A stretch of 64,000 nt of DNA from Rhodosporidiobolus odoratus (lineage: Eukaryota; Basidiomycota; Microbotryomycetes; Sporidiobolales; Sporidiobolaceae), in assembly GCA_034387635.1 (NCBI GenBank), contig JAOANU010000005.1:868001-932000 (forward strand). Direction: 5' to 3'. The translations under genes were made by a program, and so were the position numbers. The notes under the pieces are model-generated. The model saw nothing but the letters and a program-made list of their open reading frames with translations. It made no database searches and was not told the origin of the DNA. Positions 21,436 through 31,320 of the stretch are shown here, piece by piece (within the stretch, counting starts at the first letter, position 1; each line of letters starts with the position of its first letter).

Positions 21436-24400
21436 TTAGGGATTGACGGGAGGGGAATCGATAGTCTGCGATTCGGTGATACCGCTAACTCGAACTCGGT
21501 AGAGACAGGTGTACGCCGATTCGCCATGATTGGAGAGGATTTTGACGACGACGACGTTGACGGGAAGGCCGAGTTCGCGGGCGGTCTGGGTGACGGGGAA
21601 CGTCTGAACGGGCGAGGTCGCGGAAGGGTCATACGAGCCTGAGGCGAGGAGGAGGTGATTGGCGCTGAGAGGGAGGGAAGCAGGCTCATTGTCGAGAGCG
21701 GCGAGGTCGTCCTCGAGGGAAGGGGCGGTACCGGATTCTCGCGCAGCACGTTTCGCCTCAAGTTGTTGCTGACGGTACTGCACCAGTTTGATTATGTCCT
21801 CCTGCCCTTCGACTATACCCCACACCTCAAAGTCTTTCGGTGCAGACGAGACGTCGCCGTCCAGCGCTACGTCTGACGAGATGTGTTCGATGGTGATGTC
21901 GGAGGGAACGACGCGGCGACTGAGCTGAACCCCAATCTGCCCATGTTGCCCTGCGAAAGGCCAGCACGATCCGGGTGATGTATCTGGGTGGAGGGCAGTG
22001 ACCGGCGGTCGTCCTCGAGGTGCGTTGGTACCGGTAATCCAGGCGAGGGCGGAGCGCATAGCGCTGGCAGGATGGGGCGCGTAGGTTTCCGAGGTGAGAG
22101 AACGGATAACGCGGCCACCCGAGGTGTAGAGTGCGTAGTCGGGTCGAGCGAGAACATCCTTCGAGTATCGCAAAAGTGCCGAATCGACGAGAGACGAGAT
22201 GATGGCGGTGACGTTCTGTCCATCGGCGGACTTGAGGACGACCGGCGAGCCGGGAGAAGAAGAGGCGGCATGCTGGTGCCGATGGAAGGGGTTGAGGTGC
22301 GAGGCGATCGAGTCCTTCTTCTTGAGCTCCTCCTGCTTCGCAACCTTGTTGAGCAGCTCCTGACCCATTGACTCGAAGTTCTCGTTCGCTTTGAACTCGA
22401 ACTCGCGCTTTAGAGTCTTGACTTCGCGGCGAAGAAGATCGAGGAACTGCTGCTTCGAGACGAAGGCGTCGGACCCGGATCGACTTGACAGATCTGAGGC
22501 GACCCAGGCCTTGAGCGAGTCCTCGTTCGCGACGAGGAAGTCGTCCCAGGTAGGCGGGGCGGCGATGACGGGTGCCGACGGCTTTGCTTCCTTCGGCGAG
22601 CCAAAGAGCCCGCCCTTCGGAGATTGCAGCGCAGCGATCTTGGCGTCGATACCCTTCTTGTCTGCGAACGCGTCCTTGAGGACTCGCCAGAACACCGGAT
22701 CAATCTCGAGGCGTCCACTGTCGTCGATACGAGCAGCCATCTTGCCCGGAAGCTTCTTCGCAATGGCGTCCAGAGCGATCTTGGTGGTGCGATCAAAGTC
22801 GGTGGCGGCTTCAAGATCCTTCGCAACCTTGACGACTTGCGAGTTGAGCGCGACGAGGTCCTTCCCGACGACGTCGATGCTACTCTGAACCTTCTTCAGC
22901 TCACTCGAGTCGACCTCCCGATCCTCCGACAACGACTTCACACGCGAGACGAGCGATTCGAGGTCACCCTTGACGGAAGCCACAGCCTTACCGACAGCGG
23001 TTGCTTCCTTCGCGCTGGTCTGCTCAGCCTGGGAGAGCGCCGACCTGGCTCGTTCCTGTTCGGCCGCGAGAGTCGCTTGAAGCATATCGAGCTGGGTAGA
23101 CAAGGCAAGAGTCGTCTGCTGATCTTGTGACCGTTGCTGTCGATCCGAGTCGGAAGCTGAAGAGATACGGCCGACCGCAGTTTCGAGATGGGTCAGTCGC
23201 GCGATGAGGCCTTCGAGAGAGTCGGCGGGGATATTTGGCGGGACGTAAAGCGATGGTCGAGGCGAAGAGTGGAGGAAAGGGATGTAGTCGAAGAAGGTAC
23301 TGCGACTTGCTGGAGGGACGCCAGCGGGTACGGGAGGCTCTGTTGTCGATGGCGCGCTAGTAGTGAGGACATTGACCAACGGTGAAAACGCGGACGGGAG
23401 AAGAATGCGAGTCTATGGTGAGCAGAGCGCCCTGGTATGGACGATGCGTGAGTACGTACAGGAAAGCAAGCAGCGCGAAGAGCCCGAGCGCAACCACCAG
23501 CACCGCCCTCCCGATCTTCCCCCAATCCAGTAAAGGATCCTGCGTCTTCTGCCACGCCCGCAATACAAGGTCGATAAACGGCCTCAACACCCACCCAACC
23601 TTCTCCCCAATTTTGCCCCCGAGCCGCTCATGTCTCACGGCTCCGTCCTCTTCGTCCAGTGGGGGCGCAAGGGTTGTTCCCGCTCCAAGCATGGAAGGGA
23701 CGGGGACGCCCTTGCCTGCTCGTCGTCGGAAAGCGCTGACAGGACTGTCGAGCCCCGCAGCGTTGCGTACCTGCCCAGGTGTCTGAGGATAGGCGCCAGT
23801 GTAGGGGATTGGAGTTGCGGCAACTGAGGGACTGGGAGAAGCACCCGCCGGCGATTGCTGCTGCTGCTGCTGTTGACGGAGGTGCTGAAGATTCGGGGTC
23901 GCAGCGAGAGCGGCGTTACGCTGCTGAGACGGCCCTGGCGTGGCGCCATGCTGTTGGTGACGAGCTTCTTCTTCTTGGAGTTGGCGAGTCTGGTGAGAAG
24001 GGGCGAGAGGGGAAGGCTTCAGTCGGTTGTTCTGTTGCAAAGCGCTTTTCTCCTCAAGAATCCTTACAATCGCTTCCTCCTCACTGAAGTCGTATGAGCT
24101 TCCACGGATAGCGGAATCTTCGAGCGAAAGGCTGTTGCTATTCTCCCCTCCCGCCCCTCCGAGCGAGAGGTCAAACGCGCTGAAGGCGGGATCGACAGGC
24201 GTCGCGCCGTCCTTGCCGCCGAAGCGGAACGGCGAGCGCCAGTCGTTTTGCGCGGGCTGGGGACTGACGGACGGCGTGCGGCGAGGCTGGTTGGGAGATT
24301 TCGGGCGAAGGAAGAAGGAAGCGGCAGGAGGGGTAACATCGCCTTCCTCGAAGCTTGGGTCGTCTCCATTCTCAAACGAGTCGTCTCCATCATTCTCTTG

Positions 24401-25592
24401 TCGCCCCTCAACGTCTTCGACTTCCTCCTCCTCTCCTTCCCCCTCGTCCTCTTCCTCCTCTGCACCGCCATTCGCCGCCGACTTTCTGGAGCCCTTCTTA
24501 CTCTTCCGCTTCTTCCCCGCCATCCAAATCTCGCCGTCAAGTACACCTCGAGGGATAGCTCGACTTGCCGCCGAAGACCCGCCAACAATTCCTCGACCCT
24601 TGCCTTTGCTCTTGCGCCGACGGTGCGTCTTCGCCTCGTCTTCGTCGGACTCAGACGTCGATGTCTGACCAGCGTGGTAGTTTGGATCTTGCCGTGGGTT
24701 GTAGGCGGTGTCGGCGGGCTTGCGAGATCGGCGTCGAGGCTTGTTTGCGGCGGCCGGGTCATCTGGTACAGTGCAGTCCAAGCCTTAGACAAAGCACATC
24801 GGCGCATTTTGAGGGGAAGTATGCACCTGCTAGATCATCTCCTTCCGAGCCATGCTTCGTGCGCTTCTTCTGCTTCCCATGCGATTGGTCGTACTCGGAT
24901 TCTTCACTCGTCGTCGTGTCGCCTTCGCGATGGCGGAAAGTCAAGTCTCGAGGCGCGTGTTTCTACGGGAGAGAGCCGATCAGTAACCAAGCAAGACGGA
25001 CTAATAGAAAAGCCCCCACCTTGCGCTTCTTTCCCGTGCTTGGCGGCGCACTGCTCTCCTTCCCGGGCTGTTCAACCTCGTCTTCCCCTTCCTCCTGCTC
25101 TTCCTGTACCCTCGCGGCACCTTTCAGCGGCGGAAAGTCCTCCCTCCTCCCACCAGTCTTGAGCGTTCCCTCCCCGTGCATGGCCAGATGAAAAGCGGTC
25201 GCGATCTGCGAGGTCGTGTTGCCGGGCATGGGCAGAGCCTGCTTCTGTGTCTGTTGCTGCTGCGGATAGGGTGCTCCTGTATCCTTCTTCCTCTGCGCCA
25301 ATCGGCCATACCTGACGCTGGCAGGCTCCTCTGCCCGACCTGTGTCCGCGGTTCCCTCCTCTTCTTGGCGATCTTCGGTGCGGACGCTGCCACTGCCGCT
25401 GCCGCTAGCTGCACTTCGACTCTCTCCGGGTGACGTACGCTGTCGTGTTGCAGTGGAAGCGGTATTGCGGGGAGAAGCAGGTGCGCCGTAGGCGTAAGAG
25501 AGGTTGAGGGATCGTTGCGGGGCGCGAGAAAAGTCGCCGTCGACAGAGGGGGAGCGGCCGTGACTGGGTGCAGAGTTAGGTGGGCGGTACAT
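21436..25592 (-). CDS. SUN-domain protein of the nuclear envelope (Sad1/UNC-84 family)
   Basis: SUN proteins sit in the inner nuclear membrane and bind KASH partners to form LINC bridges to the cytoskeleton or spindle pole body. Exon 1 starts MYRPPNSAPSHGRSPSVDG at 25592 and is Ser/Gln-rich. A short second exon and a third of more than 400 codons give the nucleoplasmic part, with basic patches (KPRRRSRK) and Gln runs. The single membrane span AVLVVALGLFALLAFLYVL lies near 23460-23520. After an intron of about 43 nt with GTACTC donor (about 23415-23460), a frame of more than 600 codons carries a long coiled coil and, near 21440-22200, the SUN domain (RPDYALYTSGGRVIRSLTSE, PGSCWPFAGQHGQIGVQLSR, DITIEHIS). 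The total is about 1,300 residues, longer than S. pombe Sad1 because of the N-terminal extension. Confidence 0.9.
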
Positions 25593-25878
25593 AGGATGCG
25601 AGACGAGCTAGGAAGTGGGGAAGGACCAGGCAGTGGAGTTCAAGAGGAGGTGCGAGGGGGATGAGGGGTTGGAAGAAGGTTGAGGGAGTCGGATCCGACC
25701 AGATTGTTGTCGACTGAGGCTGTAAGATGTGATGCTCGTATTGCTGACCTGGTTAGCAGAGTGAAGCCAAGTTGACTGAAGATAATTCCCCTCGTTCGCT
25801 CGAACCTCTTTTGTTCTCCATCTCTCCTCTATCTTGGAAAGCTACTCGACAGGTCGGTCACACGCACAGAAGCTCAAC

Positions 25879-26802
25879 ATGCCCGCTTCCGTCTCCCGCT
25901 ACCTGCACCTCAAGCTCTCGCTGGCAGACTGGCCGCGTCTCATTCTTCTTTCAACATCGCCCTCTCTTCGCGCTAAGGTGCTCTAACCGACGTTCAAGAC
26001 GGGCTCGAACATACGCATACCGACGCCTATCGCCGCTGCAATCAGACACGACGAGCAGCGCTGTCGACATTGCCCTCCCGGTTCACCCCGCCGAGCGGAA
26101 CCACGCCAACTCTGCCCACCACCTCGAACCCAGTGCCCAAAATCCTGCCGCTTGGTGCGCTACAAAACCGCCCCCAGTCGGGTTCTCCGCCACTCAGGAA
26201 GCGCTGAGTCTGTAACGACCTTTTCCATCCTTGCTTCAACGCCGACGATGCCGACGCCGACGCCGACCTGCTTGTCCTCACTTTGGCGCTTCGGGCTAAC
26301 TATCCGACTGCCTACGACACTCAGAACTACGCCATCGACGTGCAATATGTCGGGGACTGCGCGGGCGTTCCTCGTTTCGTCTCCGAGTCCCCGTCGCTGG
26401 TCTTCCTTTTCACCATTTCAGCTCATGAATCTTGGTATCTTGCTGTCGGGTCCTCTCTCTAGTCCCTCCTTTCGACCCTACCGATCACGTCGGCTCCTCC
26501 TTCGCGTGCTTCCGGCTCGCTTCCTGCTCGCTCTCGAGGACGGGTCCTTCCCTGGTCTCCCTCCTCGAGATCCGAACTTTCTCCCTTTCCCAGACTCCTG
26601 CGCTAGGAGACTTTGCGCCACTCGGTCCCTCTCCATGCGCCGCATCGACGTGGCTCGCTTTCTCGTCTGCGTTTACGACTTTGACAGGTGGGTTCTTCCA
26701 GACAAAGTGATGAGAATGGGAACATCGAAGTTCACGATAGCAGTCAAGCCCGTCATAGACGGCACATGTACGCTCGTGACCCAGCCCTCCAAGCTGGAGT
26801 AG
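25879..26802 (+). CDS. Possible multi-exon gene, function unknown
   Basis: I do not recognise this gene. Exon 1 (from ATG 25879) reads MPASVSRYLHLKLSLADWPR and ends at a GTGCTC donor after RAK. A 70-nt intron with a CTAAC branch site joins in phase to a Pro/Thr-rich segment. A second intron with acceptor gcgctgag near 26207 then leads to a strongly coding-like stretch, DADADLLVLTLALRANYPTA followed by YDTQNYAIDVQYVGDCAGVP. Further coding-like pieces follow (RRIDVARFLVCVYDFDR, then SKFTIAVKPVIDGTCTLVTQ before a TAG at 26800-26802). I could not find phase-consistent introns for the last third, so this may be an unresolved gene or one that is decaying. Confidence 0.35.
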
Positions 26803-27004
26803 CGCGCCCCAACATGCCAAGACAACGGGACCGCAAGCGTGTTTTGCTGCTCAGTATAGCTTCGCGCCTCCAAGCCAGCAACACTTTACATATGTGATAT
26901 CACGATAGTTTGCACGGACCAAGCAACCTGACGTACGACCCGCCAGGGCGCCGAATGCATTTTCTCCCCCAAAGTTCAAGCGTCCATCTGCCTCAAATTT
27001 CCGC

Positions 27005-29040
27005 TTAATCGCGACGCTGGCGCTTGTTGTCGCCCCTGCCGCCACGTCCACCACGACCGCCACGTCCACCACGACCTCCACCGCGACCTCCGCCGCGCCC
27101 TCCACGTCCGGCGGGACCGTTGCGGGCATCCGGGTTGAAGGACTGTTCGGCGTGGAAACGGGCGCGGGAGAGCTGGTGTTTGCGTTCGTCGGATTCTGAG
27201 GAGGGCAGAAGAGGATTGAGCGAGACTGCCGAATCGGCATGGAGGGAAGAGAACGCACCAGAGACACGAACCCACTCAACCTTCCTGCCGTCGACGTCGC
27301 TAGCTTCGCTCTTGATCTTCTCGAGCTGCTCATCCGAGACGACGTCCCTGAAGCTGGCCTGGCCCTTCGCCGGGTACTGCTGCGCACCACCCTGCGCCGG
27401 CTTGTCGTCCTCCTTCTTCTCCTCCTCGTCCTTCTTGACATCTGCAGCGGACTGAATGGTCGGCGGGGCGTTGAGGCGAGTCGGGAACTCCGGCTTCTCT
27501 TCCTTCGCGTCCTTCATCTCCTTGTCACCGGAGGGAAGACCAGCAATTTTACGCTGGTCGTCGAGAGAGACGAAGGCCGGCTTGGCGATCGGCTCGAGGC
27601 GGGACTTGAACGCCTTGAAGTCAAAGCGCTCGCCGCCCTCGGTGCCTTCTGATGAACCGTCTTTCTTGGTAATCGTGAAGCGGAACACCTTGCCGAAAGG
27701 CCACTGTCCCTCGCCAGTACCGATCTTCTCCTCGTCGACGAGCTCAATCTTGCCGTCCTTGCCTCCCACCCTGCGAGCAGAGAAGCGGACGCCGTCGTAG
27801 AGGATCTCCCGGGTCTCATCCTCTCCGTCATCCGCAGCGCGCTTCTTGCCCTTGGTGTCCTTCTCATCGCGGTCCTTGCCTGAGGGGACGGTAGGGAAGC
27901 CGTTCTGACCGATGAGATTGAGCGCCCAGGCGTTGAAGGGGTTGGAAGATTTGGTGTAGGGGTTCTTCGGGATGGAGGAAGAGGCGATGGGGGCCGAGTC
28001 GGGAGCGTGGAGCTTGCGCTTCTCCTCGACGTAGTCGACTCTGGGAAACGAGAACAGTCAGTTACTCAGCCAGTGGGAAGTGAGAAGCGACGTAGACGTA
28101 CTTTGACTTGATCTCGAGCTCGACGCCGTTGAAAGTCGGTTTCGGGTCAAGAGCGAGGAACTTGTCGACCGAGTCCTTCTGCTGGAACTCGACGAAGATG
28201 GAACCCTGCAGGAGAAAAAATCAAAGGTCGGCGAGAGAAACGGGAAAAGACGTAATCAAAGGTTGCTTACCTTGAACTTGCCCTTGCCCTTGAGCGCGGG
28301 CTTGCCGTTAGCAGGCGGCTTGTCCTCGCGCCTCATCCTCAAGGCGAGCACCTTGCCAACATTGAGGTCCCTGGCCCATTCCTCCAACTTCTTCTGAAGT
28401 TCCTCCTCCTTGGCCCTGATCTCCTTGCGCTCCTCCTCGGTCTCGCCATCCTTCTCGGTCGCCTGGAAGCCCTTGGCGTAGACACTACGCTGGAGGGCGT
28501 CGGCCGGCTTCTGCATCTCCTCCTTGCGCCTGACATACCACCCAGCACCCGACTCTGCCTCTCCCTCAAACTTGTGCACCTCGACGAGCGACGAGGTAGC
28601 GACCACCTCTGCGACGGCGTCGACGCTGCCGAGACCTTCAGGCGGGGCGGCGAGGTAGGGTTGCATGCGCTTGAAAGAGCAGAGCTTCTCGAGGGGCAGC
28701 CATCCGAGGTGGAACGAGTTGTGTGTGGACTGAGGGTGCTTGGAAGAGCCTTCGGGAGCCGGGGTCTTGGCGATCACGGCGGCGGGGTCGTGGAAAGAGC
28801 GAGCCCAGAGGGAGAAGAGGAACTTGTCGAAGGGAAGGTTCGAGTTGCTGAGGTAGAACTCGACTGCGAGTAGGGCAATGGATCAGCGTGTTGCTTGTCA
28901 AGACTGCCACGCAGAGCTGCCGGTGCGGTCCAGCTAGAGCACGGGTTGAAGGAACGAGATGAGGAGGATCAGAAAGCTCGCTTACCCTGAGTGAGGACAG
29001 CGTCGCTGGTAGACTTGGGCGCAGTAGGGGTATCGGTCAT
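27005..29040 (-). CDS. LHP1: La ribonucleoprotein (lupus La / Lhp1 homolog)
   Basis: La binds the UUU-3'OH end of RNA polymerase III transcripts in the nucleus and protects pre-tRNAs and other small RNAs. The start at 29040 gives MTDTPTAPKSTSDAVLTQ, followed after an intron by the La motif: VEFYLSNSNLPFDKFLFSLW, HLGWLPLEKLCSFKRMQPYL and a short Val/Ala strand (VAEVVATSSLVEVH). An RRM follows, with GSIFVEFQQKDSVDKFLALD near 28110-28200. A second RRM-like region has GKVFRFTITKKDG and an ILYDGVRFSARRV strand. The tail is an RGG box, many copies of GGRGGRGG before the final KRQRRD (27005-27120), which suggests RNA binding and arginine methylation. Introns lie near 28890-28985, 28210-28270, 28040-28100 and 27200-27260. 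The gene is divergent from the WRAP53-like gene, 222 bp start to start. Confidence 0.93.
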
Positions 29041-29262
29041 TGTAAGGGTAAGCGTCTAGAGCTAGAGTGAAACGAGGCAAGAAGAAGACCGCGAGCTTGA
29101 GATTTGGCGGTGAATTCAAGTGGAACGGAGACTTTTTGAGCGAGTCGTCTCGATGGTTGGCATTTTCGCATCCGCGTCACAGCTCCAGCTGCTCATACAG
29201 CTATCTGTAACGCCTCAGGACGCTTCAAGATACAGCTCATCGCGCCCACTAGCCTCGAGTCG
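29041..29262. promoter_or_regulatory. Shared divergent promoter, La / WRAP53-like gene
   Basis: Only 222 bp separate the two start codons, so both promoters and 5' UTRs must lie here or overlap. No canonical TATA box is evident. An open frame from 29120 runs through in a different phase from the WRAP53-like product and is probably chance. Confidence 0.55.
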
Positions 29263-31186
29263 ATGCAGCCGCCCTCCTTTTCTCGTCCCCCCACTCGCAT
29301 CGCAAGTGCACCGGCGCCGAACAAGCACAAGAACCGGTCCGATTCTTTCATCCGTGACGTTTCCATGTACGCTCTCAGCCCTTTGAAGTACCCGACGCAG
29401 TCTAACAGCTCTGATTTCCCCCTGGCTTTTTTTCCTTGCACAGCTGTCCCGACGGATCCTGCGTGTTAGCAAGTGGGGACGACCGCTCTCTGTCTCTCTA
29501 CGCGTTGTATGGACCCTCTTTCCGGCTGCCACGGTCTCTCATGACCTAACTTGGACTGTACCATCCGTCAGGCCCTCGAGCGGTTCCGATTTTTCATCCA
29601 CTTGTCTGGCACCGCAATGGACGCACCAACCTTCCGCTTCCCTCCTATCGACAGCATGGTACCCAGGAGCTTCGTCTGCAGATCCCGCCATGTTTGCCTT
29701 TGCTGCAGCAGTCAAAGATCACCCTGTCCACCTCCTTGATGGCAATGACCGACGGGTAAGATCGGCTTTCGAGTGTGCTTGCTCTCGAAGTCAGAGCTGA
29801 TTGTCAGAGCCCATGGCAGATACGAGCGAGTTACCCGATCGTGGACCACGTCGAGCGCTTCGTAGCGCCGCACACAATGGCTTTTTCGCCAGACGGGACG
29901 AGGTGCGTTCGGCGGTCTGATTGCGCCAATGTGCACAAGGAAGGTTTCTAACATCTCACCCCCCGAAGCTTGTGCTGCGGTTTTGAAAACGCCATCGAGA
30001 TCTTCGATGTTGCAACCCCTGGCGCTGCAGGGTTTCGCTTGAACACGACCCCGACTCGCGGTTCTCGAAACGGGCAGAAAGGTGAGCCCTTTCTTCCTCC
30101 CTGTCGCCATGTCGAGGAAGTCACAGCAGCACTGTCTCTGCTAAGTACGCCTGGAATCCGTTCGCTACAGGCATAGTTTCCACCCTCGCCTTCTCGTCCC
30201 CCGATCTCTCCTCACCAGGCTCGCACTATCTCGCCGCCGGTTCCTTTTCGGGCAGCATCGGCCTCTACGATCCTTCCTCGCCTTCGCCACTCTTCAACCT
30301 CCTCCACCCTTCGCAAAAGGGCGGCGTTACCAAGGCAAGCTGAGAGCGTGCCTCATCTAGGCCGTCCTTCGCTAAACTCATCCTCCCGCCTTACAGGTTC
30401 TCTTCCACCCCCTGTCGCCGCACTTACTCTTCGCTGCTTCACGACAGTCAAGTCACCTTGACGTCTGGGACCTGCGCAATACACGAGAAACTACCAGTCA
30501 GGGGAGATTGAGAAGGTCTGCGAGGACGAATCAGCGATTAGGTGCGTCTAGCTCAGCTCGAGACGACTTGGGGGGTTCTCGAGCTCTGCATGTGCGCAAA
30601 GTGAGCGCGGTACTTGCTAGCCTCTATCTGCAGGCTTCGACATTGACCCGACTGGAACGTGGCTCGCGGCTGGAGAACAAGTGTGTGCCCTTCAATCAGT
30701 ATCAACGGCTCGTATTTTCTGACAATCACTCTTCGACCACTACCAGAACGGGCACCTTTCCATCTTCAGCGCCCAGCCTCTACCAGATCAACTCGAGCCC
30801 GTCGCGACTTTTCCTCTTTCTTCGGGTAGATCCGTTTCTCTCCTTTCCTTCCCTCGGCCCATCTTGATTGACCTGGGTCAAGAGTCTAGACAGTGTACAA
30901 AGGCGTCTTCGAGACGGCTTTGACTGATTGACTGATTGACTGATGCTTCTCCATGGCAGATCCCCTTTCAGCCACAGTCTTCCACCCCACCGACCCGAAC
31001 CTCCTTATTACCTGCAGCGGTACTCGGCGGTTCCGACAGTTTGCCGGTGGTCGCAGCAAGAGGCGACAGAGGGCCGATATGCTGGATACTCTGGGTGCCG
31101 AAGACTCGAGCAGTAGCGAAAGCGAGGAGGAGCGGAATGAGCAGGGTGGAGAGAAGGCCTCGCTGGAGATTTGGCAGTTGCAATGA
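29263..31186 (+). CDS. WD40 protein, WRAP53/TCAB1 family
   Basis: In animals WRAP53/TCAB1 binds the CAB box of scaRNAs and telomerase RNA and guides them to Cajal bodies; yeast Swt21 is a distant relative. Exon 1 starts MQPPSFSRPPTRIASAP and ends FIRDVS. It splices (intron 29367-29443) to CPDGSCVLASGDDRSLSLYA, matching the family's WAPDGSCLL entry to the propeller. Later blades read MAFSPDG, LCCGFENAIEIFDV (human: LFCGFNRTVRVF), GIVSTLAFS-type, YLAAGSFSGSIGLYDPSSP, VLFHPLSPHLLFAASRQSS, LDVWDLRNTRE and FDIDPTGTWLAAGEQNG. The C-terminal segment includes SATVFHPTDPNLLITCSGTR, a basic patch GRSKRRQR and an acidic tail ending LEIWQLQ. At least eight introns interrupt it; the last, 30826-30959, contains a threefold repeated branch-site-like unit. 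Family membership is clear; Cajal-body function in this fungus is inferred. Confidence 0.87.
30920..30944 (+). repeat. Tandem TGACTGAT branch-site-like repeat
   Basis: Three head-to-tail copies of an 8-nt unit containing CTGAT, a fit to the fungal branch-point consensus CTNAY, lie 15-40 nt before the acceptor ccatggcag of the last intron of the WRAP53-like gene. Confidence 0.75.
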
Positions 31187-31320
31187 GCGTGCACTTTCCA
31201 CATCGAACCTCCTTGCTAGCGAATGTGTATGCCCTGGAAGCACTCGCATTGGACTGTTTGGGACAGAAAGTACATGTCACAGATACCGCAGGCTGCATAC
31301 TCTACCATGACACGCCTTGC

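Noticed and set aside
24027..25191. Long plus-strand frames (up to 304 codons) over the SUN gene
   Set aside because: They mirror Ser/Arg-rich coding on the other strand. The SUN protein frames have the domain and splice evidence.
27024..27455. Proline-rich plus-strand frame (repeated PPRPPRPP)
   Set aside because: This is the antisense image of the La RGG box.
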